64,000 bases of DNA from Arcobacter vandammei (GCF_016106035.1 NZ_JADKPZ010000014.1:1-64000); one strand, 5' to 3'. Shown: positions 9,590 through 17,980, counted from the stretch's first letter. Notes: generated by a model from the letters alone, not told the origin. Numbers and translations are program-made.

Positions 9590-10375
9590 TTAAGTATATT
9601 TTAACTTAATAATTTTATGTTCTGAATCTATATTGTTTATCGCTTCTTTTAAGTTAAATCCTATGTGAAGTAATATTAACTCAATATCTTCAATAATTTT
9701 ATGTCTTCTTTGTCTAGTTTTATGAAATGGTTTGTGGTGTGCATTATCATTTCTTACTTTTCGTATATCTTCAAAAAGTTTTTCAAAAGTTCTTTTTCCT
9801 ATTTTAGGGAAATTATGTCCATTAGCTATTTTTTCTTCAAATAAATGTGATAAATCTCTCCAAAAATCTATATAAAGCGATTGTAATTGTCCCAGCATAA
9901 TATAATCAAAGATTTCAAAACTATCTAAATTATTTATATTTTCTCCATCTTGCAATATCTTTTTTGTAGCTTCTTCTAAAGGTTTTTTTATTTTATTTGG
10001 AGTTAAAGTTGAATTATGTAACCAATCATCAGAGTTTAAAGAACTATATTTTAATGACAATTCAACTGCACATTTAGAACGAATAGCTGTTTCAAAAATA
10101 TTGAATAACAAAAACATAACTTGATGTTCTCTAAGATGTTTATTATAAAGGCTCATCAAAAAATTAAAATTTGAACTTATCTCTTTTTTGGGATTATTCT
10201 TCTTTATATTATAAAACTCTTTTAATGCAATTTTTAAATAAGCTTGATTGACAACTGTAACCAATTTTTGAAATTTATAATACTCTTTGTCTAAACTATC
10301 AATTTGTAAGCTAGAACATAAATTTTCTAAACTTTTTTGATTTATATTCAAATAATTTTTCCTTATTTTAAACAT
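9590..10375 (-). CDS. Abi-like (Abi_2/AbiD-F type) HEPN-domain protein
   Basis: A 261-residue all-helical protein. Near residue 208 it has IRKVRNDNAHH, containing the R-N-x3-H HEPN ribonuclease motif (R208, N209, H213), with FETAIRS earlier (about 94-100) as in the Abi_2 family of phage abortive infection proteins. Such proteins are thought to cleave RNA after phage sensing. It sits inside the type I operon between hsdS and hsdR, 9 bases from hsdR. Neither a separate antitoxin nor a transport signal is visible. The family call is good; a defence role is inferred. Confidence 0.75.
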   Translation of the reverse strand: MFKIRKNYLNINQKSLENLCSSLQIDSLDKEYYKFQKLVTVVNQAYLKIALKEFYNIKKNNPKKEISSNFNFLMSLYNKHLREHQVMFLLFNIFETAIRSKCAVELSLKYSSLNSDDWLHNSTLTPNKIKKPLEEATKKILQDGENINNLDSFEIFDYIMLGQLQSLYIDFWRDLSHLFEEKIANGHNFPKIGKRTFEKLFEDIRKVRNDNAHHKPFHKTRQRRHKIIEDIELILLHIGFNLKEAINNIDSEHKIIKLKYT

Positions 10376-10411
10376 TTTCTTATACTAACTATTATATAAT
10401 CCCTTTACTTA

Positions 10412-10462
10412 GGCTTTCCAACGAACAAGCATAGTTTGGTACTGATTTATCAGCCGAAAGCC
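10412..10462 (-). other. Nested stem-loop between hsdS and the Abi gene (possible structured RNA or terminator)
   Basis: An outer 7-base stem (10412-10418 with 10456-10462, GGCTTTC/GAAAGCC) encloses an inner hairpin (10442-10446 with 10449-10453, CTGAT/ATCAG). It lies in the 122-base gap after hsdS. No U-run follows on the minus strand, so it is not a standard terminator; it may set Abi gene expression. Confidence 0.4.
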
Positions 10463-10497
10463 AAGTCTTCATTTTAAAATTTCACTCATTGCAAATT

Positions 10498-11664
10498 TCA
10501 TACAAACATCTGTTGAAAAAGAGATTTTTTAAACTCTTTTGCTTTTTCTAATACTTTTTGGTTTTCTTCTATTTTATCATCTATATTAGATAAAAAGTTT
10601 GCTATTTTATTTTGTTCTTCAATGCAAGGTATCTGCAATATAACAGTTCTTAATATACTAAAGTGTCTTTTATATCCTTCAGCTTGAATATTATTGTAAA
10701 GTAGATTGTAGTACATATACTTTAGATTATTGCTTTTTATTGTAGTTAATAGTTTAGTACCATCGGCTCCAACAATAAAATCAAAATCAATATATTTTAC
10801 TATTGTTGTGTGGTCTCCATATACTATTATTTCTCCATTTCGATAAACCTTATTGTCATCGTTACAATAACCCGCAACTTTATTTTGACCTTGGTCTATG
10901 ACTTTATAAGTCCCTTTTTCAAGAATATCAGTACTTTTAATCTGATATAATTTAGTTGATACTGTTGATAAAACATCTTCTAGCCTTTTATTTTCCCACT
11001 TTGAAAACTCATCACCATTATCATCTCTAAATCTAATCTCTTGATTAAATATTTTTTGCATAATAGATTTTTTGTATTGTTGTAAAAGTTCATCTTTTTT
11101 AGATAGTTTTTCTATCTTTTCATCAACACTAGTTAAAAAAGAAGCAATTTTTTCTTGTTCTTGTTTTGAAGGAAAAGAAACTAATAGTTTTCTTATATCT
11201 TGAAGTTGTAAATCCATAATAGTAGACTGATTAACTTTAGATATAGCTGTTCTATAAAAACTTTGGGTTTTAAATGTTTGGAGTATAAACTGATGACTAT
11301 ACTTTTCATTTGGTACTCTAATAACTGCTATATTTTGTGTTATAGCTATAGGAAAATCTTCATTAACATATGCACTAAGTCCTACTGTTCCTGTTTTTGT
11401 TAAGAAGATATCACCTTTTTTAGCTTTAGCTTTTTCTGATAAATCATTATAAGAATCTTCTGAAATCTTTGGAGCAATATCATAATCAATATTTCCACTT
11501 CTAAGCTCTCTAGCTTAGATTAAAGGTATTCCCGTTTCAATATAATCAGGTCTTACAGTCAAACCATAAGATATTTGCTTAGATACACTGCCTAATGTTT
11601 TTTCTTCCCATTCTCCAATAAACTCTTTAAATCTCAAGTTTGGTACATTTATATTTTTACTCAT
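10498..11664 (-). pseudogene. hsdS: Type I restriction specificity subunit, interrupted by one nonsense codon
   Basis: The reading frame from the ATG at 11664 to the stop at 10498 encodes a two-domain HsdS of 388 codons: two target recognition domains, each followed by a helical repeat (KQEQEKIASFLTSVDEKI and EEQNKIANFLSNIDDKI). The frame is continuous except for TAA at codon 50 (11515-11517), in the segment GIPLI-stop-ARELR. One A-to-T change from AAA would explain it. The remaining open part from the ATG at 11217 lacks the first recognition domain. ATG 11664 overlaps the stop of the small upstream ORF (ATGA). Without full HsdS no sequence-specific methylation or cleavage is expected. Confidence 0.85.
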
Positions 11665-11834
11665 TTTAACCTATCCAAAATATCAAAGGTCGAAATTTTC
11701 GACCTTAAAAATTCATCATCTTCTTTTTTAAGTTCAAAATAAAAATCATTTAGAAATTTAAGACTCATTGAGTCTTGAATTGTAAATTTGGAACTCACTG
11801 TGTACCATTTCTTTTTTATATTTTTACTCATTTT
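11648..11834. repeat. 20-base direct repeat covering two start codons
   Basis: Positions 11648-11667 and 11815-11834 are identical over 20 bases and each contains a start codon on the minus strand: hsdS at 11664 and the small ORF at 11831. Confidence 0.7.
11661..11831 (-). CDS. Small ORF upstream of and overlapping hsdS
   Basis: A 56-codon ORF from the ATG at 11831 (an in-frame ATG at 11846 would add five residues). Its stop overlaps the hsdS start as ATGA, suggesting coupling. Its first 20 bases of start region are identical to the hsdS start region 167 bases away, so both proteins begin MSKNI. The rest is a charged, helical sequence with no family I recognise. It may be a real small protein or a by-product of recombination at hsdS. 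Confidence 0.4.
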   Translation of the reverse strand: MSKNIKKKWYTVSSKFTIQDSMSLKFLNDFYFELKKEDDEFLRSKISTFDILDRLK

Positions 11835-11848
11835 TTCTTCTTTCATTT

Positions 11849-11871
11849 AGGATTAATTCAAAATTAATCCT
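11849..11871. repeat. Perfect 10-base inverted repeat upstream of the small ORF
   Basis: Arms AGGATTAATT and AATTAATCCT around CAA. No T-run follows on either strand, so it is more likely an operator or leader hairpin than a terminator. Confidence 0.4.
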
Positions 11872-11920
11872 AAATATATCATAATGCTTTCACTGGATTG
11901 CAGATTGGCGATCGGCATTT

Positions 11921-11956
11921 AGCCTCAGAGGATTCTCTGGGGCTTTTTGCTTTTTA
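11921..11956 (+). terminator. Strong orphan terminator-like hairpin
   Basis: A 10-base stem (11921-11930 with 11935-11944, one G-T pair), loop GATT, then T5-GC-T5. It is built for plus-strand transcription, yet no plus-strand gene lies upstream. The 50 bases before it (about 11885-11920) are noticeably richer in G/C than the surroundings. It could end an unannotated small RNA or antisense transcript of the small ORF, or be a relic. Confidence 0.5.
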
Positions 11957-12682
11957 GGGAAATATTTTAAGCCCAACACCATCTACTTTTCCATTTCCAT
12001 TTTTATGAAACTTATTTTTCAATATTTCATAAGCTCTATTTTCTTGCTCTGGTTTTAAAACTTTTAATCCAATAGGCCTAGCAACCAAATCAGCTAGTTG
12101 TAAACCTGCTGAATTACTCATTTTATTTGCTAAAATTATTTCAAAAGGAAAACTAATATTTCGATAATTTTTACTATCACAAATTCTTCTAAACTCCAAC
12201 TCTAGTTCTAAATCTTCATTTTTTCCTCTTTGTTCTACTACAATATGAGTGATTTTTTTCTCTTCATTTTTAGATTCTAAAAATCTATATGTTCTTTCCA
12301 AACAATATTTTAAAGCAATATCATAAGGGCTATATTTTTGACTCATTAGCTTTTCTTTTTGAATTACAGTAGCAATAATTGTAAAATCTTCATTTTCAAT
12401 TATTTTAGTTAGTTCTTCTAAAAAACTATCTTTTTTATCTTTAGAATTTAATACTCTAAAATACCCTTTATCTCTTCTTATCTCATTTTCATGCAAGATT
12501 ACCATGTCATGTCCAAAATGTTTAAACTTAAACTCTTTTAGTTTTTCAACAGCACTTTTTGTATATCTATTTTTTTCAAAAATACAAAAAGCTAAAACAA
12601 ATATCGGATAATCTTTATTTATCGATGTTAAAGAGTGATCACCACTTTCATCAACATAAACTATATAATCACTATAATTCAT
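11954..12682 (-). CDS. DUF3800 domain protein in the restriction island
   Basis: A 242-residue protein with the DUF3800 hallmark YVDESGD (D11, E12, D15) at the N-terminus and SAGLQLADLVARP near the C-terminus. The conserved acidic residues and predicted fold resemble RNase H-like nucleases, but no activity is established for the family. DUF3800 genes recur in defence islands and next to restriction systems. It starts 9 bases after the hsdM stop, so it is in the same operon. It looks intact, unlike its M and S neighbours. Confidence 0.8.
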   Translation of the reverse strand: MNYSDYIVYVDESGDHSLTSINKDYPIFVLAFCIFEKNRYTKSAVEKLKEFKFKHFGHDMVILHENEIRRDKGYFRVLNSKDKKDSFLEELTKIIENEDFTIIATVIQKEKLMSQKYSPYDIALKYCLERTYRFLESKNEEKKITHIVVEQRGKNEDLELELEFRRICDSKNYRNISFPFEIILANKMSNSAGLQLADLVARPIGLKVLKPEQENRAYEILKNKFHKNGNGKVDGVGLKIFP

Positions 12683-12691
12683 AACTCTCTC

Positions 12692-14254
12692 CTAAAACGG
12701 TGTAGGAATACCAAGTTCACTGCAAAAAGCTTCTATTGTTTCATCTGTTTTTTTCATACTAATTTCAAGCTCTTTTAACTCATTTGAGACTTTATCTAAA
12801 TCTATAATCTCTTCCTCTTCAAATGTATCTACATATCGTGGGATATTTAGGTTGTAGTCATTTTCTTTAACTTCATCAAGTAAAGCAACATAAGAGTATT
12901 TATCTATTTGTTTTCTATTTTTATAAGTATCAATAATTTTTTCAATATTTTCAGATGTTAGATAGTTTTGATTTTTGGCTTTCTCAAACTCATTTGAAGC
13001 ATCAATAAATAAAATATTATCACTATTTTCTCTACACTTTTTAAATACTAAAATACAAGTTGGTATTGATGTTCCATAAAAGATATTTGAAGAAAGTCCA
13101 ATAACTGCATCAAGATAGTTTCTATCTTCTATCAAATATTGTCTTATATGACCTTCAGCTGCTCCTCTAAACAAAACTCCATGTGGCAACACAATAGCCA
13201 TCGTTCCATTATCATCAAGATGATAAAGCATATGTTGTATAAATGCAAAATCAGCTTTTGAAGCAGGTGCTAATCTTCCATATTGGCTAAATCTATCATC
13301 ATTTAAAAATAGTGGATTTGCACTCCAGTTTGCAGAAAACGGAGGATTTGCAACAATAGCTTCAAATCTATGTTCCAAATGTTGTGGGTGCTCTAGTGTA
13401 TCTTCTTGTTTAATATCAAACTTTCTATAATGAACATCATGCATAATCATATTCATTCTTGCAAGATTGTAAGTAGTTCTATTTAACTCTTGTCCATAAA
13501 AATTTGATACATCTTCAACCTCTTTGGCAACTCTTAAAAGTAGTGAACCACTTCCACAAGTTGCATCGTAAACTGATTTTAATCTACTTTTTCCAACAGT
13601 TACAAGCTTTGCTAAGATTTTAGAAACTTCTTGAGGAGTATAAAATTCTCCTGCTTTTTTACCTGCACCTGCTGCAAATTGTCCTATTAGATACTCATAA
13701 GCATCACCAAGAACATCTCTATCGTGATTTTTTAGTTCAAAATTAATATTATCAAGATGATATAAAACTTTTGCAATAAGTCTGTTTTTTGCTTCTTCTG
13801 TTCGTCCTAATTTTGTGCTTGTTAAATCTAAATCTTCAAATAGGTGTTCAAAATCATCTTCGCTTTCTGTTCACATAGTTGAAGTTTCTATATGTCTTAA
13901 TACTTGAGTTAAATCATCTAAAATGAAGTTATTATTTTCACTATTTCCTTTTTTAGCAATTGCAGAAAATAGCTCATTTGGTTTTAAAAAGTAACCAAGT
14001 TGTTCAAGACAATCATCTTTTAAACTCTCTAAAATCTCTTTTTGCTCATCATTGTTTTCATCAAGATTTCTAAATTTAATCTCATCTTCTTTTAGTAGTT
14101 CATTTGTAAAGTTTTCAATTTTTTCAGAAAGATATTTATAAAATATAAATCCTAAAATATAATCTCTAAACTCATCGGCATCCATTTTTCCTCTAAGCTC
14201 ATTTGCTATATTCCAAAGTTGCTGTTCAAGTGCTTTTTTATTCTCTTCACCCAT
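12692..14254 (-). pseudogene. hsdM: Type I DNA methyltransferase subunit, interrupted by one nonsense codon
   Basis: The frame from the ATG at 14254 to the stop at 12692 encodes a normal 520-residue HsdM apart from TGA at codon 128 (13871-13873), in HIETSTM-stop-TESEDDF. A single G-to-T change from GGA (Gly) would explain it. Downstream the same frame gives SAM motif I (CGSGSLLLR) and catalytic motif IV NPPF (about residues 303-306), so the gene is otherwise undamaged. The 127-residue N-terminal piece has only the HsdM N-terminal helical domain. The ATG is 5 bases downstream of yaaA. Confidence 0.88.
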
Positions 14255-14259
14255 TTTAT

Positions 14260-15006
14260 TTATCCCCTAATGTTAATATTATATATAATCTCAGTTTTTA
14301 ATTTCTGTTTTTTTATCTCTTCAATTGAAAGATTTTCAATCTCCATATTCATTAATTCATCTATACTTTTAATGTTATTTTGAGCTACTAATCTTAATAT
14401 TATGCCTCTATAAGCTTTTGCAAAATGGCTTACAACTTTTCCATCTTTTATAAATTTCATTGAGAAGTGCGGTTTTTTTATAGTGTAAAACTTCTCATAA
14501 AAACCAGCTCTTAAATCCAAAATATCTTCATTTTCTAAAAACTCATCAAGTTTTAAAGAGAAGTTTTCATTATAAAATTTTTCAAGCTTTAAACCCAAAA
14601 AACTCTCACCCTGCTTTAATTTATAGTCTGGAATTTCATCATTTGCTGTTAAAACTCCAAAAAGGTTAGAAAAAATCAGTGTATTTTCATCTATATATTT
14701 TTTTTCATTCTCATTTAAATTTGAATAATTTAAATAATCATAAGCAACTCCTGTATATCTTTCTATTGCCTTTTTTGTGTTTTGTGAAAAAATATCTTGT
14801 CTGTATTTATTTAAAATATCCTCTTTTTTTGTGCCAAAAAGTTTTTCTAGTTGCTCTTTTGAAGCTGTTTTTAAAAAGTCATTATAAGAGTTCAAAATCT
14901 CTAATCTTTTACTGTAAAGTTCTGGAAAAATAAAAGAGTTTTTATTTAAAAAATCCCCTTCTCCACCATCAATTTTTGTCTCACTTGGAGAAAATAGTAT
15001 CTTCAT
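14260..15006 (-). CDS. yaaA: YaaA family peroxide stress protein
   Basis: A 248-residue protein starting MKILFSPSETK, the signature start of the YaaA/UPF0246 (DUF328) family, with later KPHFSMKF and HFAKAYRGIILR. In E. coli YaaA limits iron-driven DNA and protein damage under peroxide; the fold binds DNA. I prefer the ATG at 15006 to an upstream in-frame ATG at 15024 because AAGGAT precedes it at proper spacing. hsdM follows after 5 bases, so the restriction island seems to have been placed directly behind it. Confidence 0.88.
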   Translation of the reverse strand: MKILFSPSETKIDGGEGDFLNKNSFIFPELYSKRLEILNSYNDFLKTASKEQLEKLFGTKKEDILNKYRQDIFSQNTKKAIERYTGVAYDYLNYSNLNENEKKYIDENTLIFSNLFGVLTANDEIPDYKLKQGESFLGLKLEKFYNENFSLKLDEFLENEDILDLRAGFYEKFYTIKKPHFSMKFIKDGKVVSHFAKAYRGIILRLVAQNNIKSIDELMNMEIENLSIEEIKKQKLKTEIIYNINIRG

Positions 15007-15110
15007 TTTTATCCTTTTTAGCATAATAAAAGTTTATTATATTTTATTATACAATCTTTGCTATAAAACTATTTTTTATACTACTTTACACTTAAAAATT
15101 GGAAAAAACT

Positions 15111-15956
15111 ATGAAATCTATTGAAATAAAACAGTATATATTTTTGATACTTGGTGCATTTTCTTTATCTTTTGGAACTGTTGCTTTTTTATCTCCAAAT
15201 GAGATAATTACAGGTGGAGGAATTGGTATTTCTCTTCTTTTACACTCTTTATTTCCATCTATAACTTTGGGTATTTTAATGGCACTTGTTAGTGTTCCTT
15301 TTTTAATACTTGCTTACATATATTTTGGAAAAAAATATCTATTAAAAACCTTTTTGGTTGTGATTTTACTATCTACTTTTACAGATATTTTAAAGCTTTT
15401 TATAAAAATAGAACCTATGACAAAAGATATTTTACTAGCTGCTATTTTTGGTGGGATATTTATAGGTTTAGGTGTTGGATTGATTATCAAAGGTCGTGCA
15501 TCAACAGGAAGCACATCTGTAATTGGTGAAATTGTTGCAAAAAAAACAAAGTATAAAGCAGCTGAAGTTTTACTTTTGATTGATGCTTCTATTATGTTTG
15601 CATCTATTTTTGTCTATAACGATATTAATAAATCTTTGTATAGTTTGCTTAGTGTTTATGTTGGAATAAAGGTAATTGATATAATTCTAACAGGTCGCCC
15701 ATCTAAAAAAATAGTAAATATTGTATCAACAAATGTAGAAGTTTTAAAAGAGCAAATAAGAGAAAAAATAGAAGAACACGGAACAATTTTAACAGGTATT
15801 GGACTTCACCAAGGGCAAGAAAAAACTATAATTTATGTAACTGTTGAAGCCTCTAAAATTGAACTTCTAAAAAATCTAATTAGAAAATATGACCCAGATG
15901 CTTTTATGATAATCTCAGAAGCAGCTGAGTTTTTGGGAAGAGATAATAGTTTTTAA
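15111..15956 (+). CDS. YitT family membrane protein (DUF161 + DUF2179)
   Basis: A 281-residue protein: about five membrane helices with the repeated glycine-rich segments NEIITGGGIGIS and GRASTGSTSVIGE, then a soluble C-terminal DUF2179 domain (GTILTGIG, then YVTVEASKIELL). This is the YitT/YpjC family, whose transport substrate is unknown. I take the ATG at 15111; an in-frame TTG at 15099 is possible. It stands alone, divergent from yaaA. Confidence 0.85.
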   Translation: MKSIEIKQYIFLILGAFSLSFGTVAFLSPNEIITGGGIGISLLLHSLFPSITLGILMALVSVPFLILAYIYFGKKYLLKTFLVVILLSTFTDILKLFIKIEPMTKDILLAAIFGGIFIGLGVGLIIKGRASTGSTSVIGEIVAKKTKYKAAEVLLLIDASIMFASIFVYNDINKSLYSLLSVYVGIKVIDIILTGRPSKKIVNIVSTNVEVLKEQIREKIEEHGTILTGIGLHQGQEKTIIYVTVEASKIELLKNLIRKYDPDAFMIISEAAEFLGRDNSF

Positions 15957-15976
15957 ACTATTACTTCTTTAATTTA

Positions 15977-16423
15977 TTATAAAAATTTTCCATCAACATA
16001 TAGCCAAATTTCATTCTCTTTTAAAAATCTACTTTTTTCTATGAATGAAATATCTTGATTTCCTTGAAAAAGTGTTGCTTTAAATGTAACAAAACTTTCA
16101 AAGCTATCTTCTTGAAAATCTAAAATTTCTAAATTTCTAAACTCTGTATTTATTGAAAAGTTTTCAATATCTTGTTTCCAATTTAAAATATCATTTGTAT
16201 AATCTTGATTTTCTTTATGAGTTGTTTTTATAATATATTCACTTAAATTTAAAGCAAAAGCACAATATCTTGATTGCATAAGTTCTAGTGCAGTTTTAGG
16301 TTTTGCTATATTTTCATGAAATATTTTGCAACATTTTTTATATTTTATTAAACTACCACAAGGGCAAAGAGAGTTTGAATTAAATTTCAAAATTTTCCTT
16401 TGTTTTTTGTGGAATTCTAGCAT
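15977..16423 (-). CDS. YchJ-like SEC-C motif protein
   Basis: A 148-residue protein with an N-terminal SEC-C zinc-binding motif (C20, C22, C31, C32; CPCGS then CC) followed by an NTF2-like domain (from about residue 45, MQSRYCAFAL), the layout of the YchJ/UPF0225 family. The SEC-C motif resembles the SecB- and ribosome-binding tail of SecA. The function is unknown. It has one SEC-C motif, whereas E. coli YchJ has one at each end. Confidence 0.8.
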   Translation of the reverse strand: MLEFHKKQRKILKFNSNSLCPCGSLIKYKKCCKIFHENIAKPKTALELMQSRYCAFALNLSEYIIKTTHKENQDYTNDILNWKQDIENFSINTEFRNLEILDFQEDSFESFVTFKATLFQGNQDISFIEKSRFLKENEIWLYVDGKFL

Positions 16424-16465
16424 AGGAAAGTAAACTAAAGCCTTTTGGCTCTAGTTTATATTTTA

Positions 16466-16831
16466 TTAGTTTAAAGCCTTATTTAGTTTTTTGTCAGCTT
16501 TTTTGTCTAAATTGTCGATCTCTTTATCAACTTTTTTATTTGCTTTTTTAGATTGTTCATCTTTTAAATCTTCAGCTTTATTTGAAGCCTTCTCTTTAAC
16601 TTTAACATCACCTTTTACATTATCAACAATGCTATCTCCAAAACCTTTTATATTTTTTAAATCTTCAGGATTTGAGATTTTATTTGTTTTTCTATACTCA
16701 ATTATCTGCTCAGCCTTTTTCTCTCCAATTCCTTTAATACTCATAAGCTCCTCTTTTGAAGCTGTTTGAAGATTAATCGCACCAAAAAGTAAACTACTAC
16801 CCAAAGCTAAAATAGCTATAATTTTTTTCAT
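16466..16831 (-). CDS. ComEA-like secreted helix-hairpin-helix protein
   Basis: A 121-residue protein with a signal peptide (about residues 1-18), a double helix-hairpin-helix DNA-binding unit (INLQTASKEELMSIKGIG, then NIKGFGDSI, about 19-75), and a lysine/aspartate-rich tail. The ComEA family binds incoming double-stranded DNA in the periplasm during natural transformation. The highly charged tail is unusual and might hold DNA or the envelope. It is monocistronic, upstream neighbour being the Crp/Fnr gene. Confidence 0.8.
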   Translation of the reverse strand: MKKIIAILALGSSLLFGAINLQTASKEELMSIKGIGEKKAEQIIEYRKTNKISNPEDLKNIKGFGDSIVDNVKGDVKVKEKASNKAEDLKDEQSKKANKKVDKEIDNLDKKADKKLNKALN

Positions 16832-16881
16832 CCATTTCTCCTTTAAAATAATGTAAAAAATTATATCATAAAAATAAAAAT

Positions 16882-17538
16882 TTAGATAGATGTTATTAAT
16901 TTTTTTAATGAGCTATAATCCAAAATTTTTATAAAACCTTTTTCATTTTGAATAATCTCATCTTTTTTAAGTTTTGCTAACTGTCTTGAAAAAGTTTCTG
17001 GAGTTATATTTAAAATTTGTGATATTTTTACCTGCTTTAATGTTGGTAGTAAATCTTCATTTTCAAGTAAAAATTTAGCTATTTTTTCCATACTATTTAA
17101 TGTGATATTGTAATTTATGAAATTTTCTAGGAATTTTATCTTTTTTGTAAGTGATTTTATAAAAAACATTGCAATTTCTGGTTTTTGTAAGAACTCTTCT
17201 TTAAATTTCTTATAGTCAATTAAAATAACCTCTGCATCTGTTTCAAAAGAACAGTTTGCTAAAAAATTCATCTCTTCATAATTCATAATCTCTGCTATTA
17301 AAGCTGGTCCTACTAAATTATGAATAATCACTTCATTATCCTTAAAATCGTGTGTGTAAAGTTTTGCTATTCCTTTGATTAAAAGATGTAAATATTTTGA
17401 TTCATCACCTTTATAAAACAGTATTTCTCCTTTCTTATAACTCTTTTTAAAAGATATATCTTTTAATCTCTCTAAATCTTTTGTTTCTAAGAAACTAAAA
17501 TATATATAATCATTATTTATTTTTGGTATATTTCCCAT
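16882..17538 (-). CDS. Crp/Fnr family transcription regulator
   Basis: A 218-residue protein: N-terminal cyclic-nucleotide-like beta barrel, dimer helix, and C-terminal winged helix with recognition helix TPETFSRQL. E181, S184 and R185 match the E--SR residues with which FNR reads TTGAT. There is a single cysteine (C96), so it is not an O2-sensing iron-sulfur FNR. A perfect TTGAT-N4-ATCAA box lies 16 bases upstream of its start, between it and a divergent ygbA-like gene, pointing to autoregulation and a nitrosative stress role (compare NssR in Campylobacter). Ribosome site GGAGAA. Confidence 0.85.
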   Translation of the reverse strand: MGNIPKINNDYIYFSFLETKDLERLKDISFKKSYKKGEILFYKGDESKYLHLLIKGIAKLYTHDFKDNEVIIHNLVGPALIAEIMNYEEMNFLANCSFETDAEVILIDYKKFKEEFLQKPEIAMFFIKSLTKKIKFLENFINYNITLNSMEKIAKFLLENEDLLPTLKQVKISQILNITPETFSRQLAKLKKDEIIQNEKGFIKILDYSSLKKLITSI

Positions 17539-17553
17539 TTAATTCTCCATTTA

Positions 17554-17567
17554 TTGATGCCTATCAA
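17554..17567. promoter_or_regulatory. Perfect FNR-type box
   Basis: TTGAT-GCCT-ATCAA, the full FNR consensus palindrome, between the divergent Crp/Fnr-family gene and the ygbA-like gene. A possible -10 (TATAAA, 17598-17603) puts the box centre about 48-50 bases upstream of a ygbA-like start point. Confidence 0.75.
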
Positions 17568-17614
17568 CTTTATATTAACTATTGTATGTAAAAATCATAT
17601 AAAGTAAAGTAAAA

Positions 17615-17980
17615 GTGACCAAAATGACCAGTGAAAAGTTTAAAATAGAGATAGATGTATTAAAAAAATTTTATGAACTATATTGTAAAGATAAACATGA
17701 AAACCAAACAACAAAGATAGAAACTCACAATTATAGAGGAGTTGAATTCAAATTGGAGCTAACTTTGTGTAAAGAGTGTTTCAAGATAATTAACTACTCT
17801 TGCGATAAGCTACAAACTTGCCCACATGAGATAAAACCTAGATGTAGAACTTGTCCAACTCCTTGTTATGGTAAACAAGAGTGGAAAGAAGCTGCTAGAG
17901 TTATGAAATACTCTGCAATAAAGTTATCTTTAGGAAAAATCAAATCAAGAGTTATGAATTTATTTGGTTCTACCAAATAA
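17615..17980 (+). CDS. YgbA-like nitrous oxide-stimulated promoter family protein
   Basis: A 121-residue cysteine-rich cytoplasmic protein of the YgbA family, with CKEC, then C-x2-C-x3-C at RCRTCPTPCYG. In E. coli ygbA is repressed by NsrR and induced by nitric oxide. The start may be the GTG at 17615 or the ATG at 17624; neither has a strong ribosome site. It is divergent from the Crp/Fnr gene across a perfect FNR box, so nitrosative or low-oxygen control is likely. The cysteines may bind metal; the biochemical role is not known to me. Confidence 0.8.
   Translation: MTKMTSEKFKIEIDVLKKFYELYCKDKHENQTTKIETHNYRGVEFKLELTLCKECFKIINYSCDKLQTCPHEIKPRCRTCPTPCYGKQEWKEAARVMKYSAIKLSLGKIKSRVMNLFGSTK

Noticed and set aside
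10498-11217. Short hsdS as a natural half-size specificity gene
   Set aside because: The same frame continues intact upstream through the first recognition domain to a proper ATG at 11664; only one TAA interrupts it.
12692-13456. C-terminal hsdM piece as an independent short methyltransferase gene
   Set aside because: The frame is open upstream without a break to the TGA at 13871, and motif I lies in that upstream part; it is one interrupted gene, not two.
11515-13873. Stop codon readthrough or UGA recoding in hsdM/hsdS
   Set aside because: The two stops are different codons (TGA, TAA), no recoding structure is visible, and other genes here use both as normal stops.
6749-14254. Prophage or transposon carrying the restriction genes
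   Set aside because: No integrase, transposase, terminal repeats, tRNA target or phage structural genes were found at either side.
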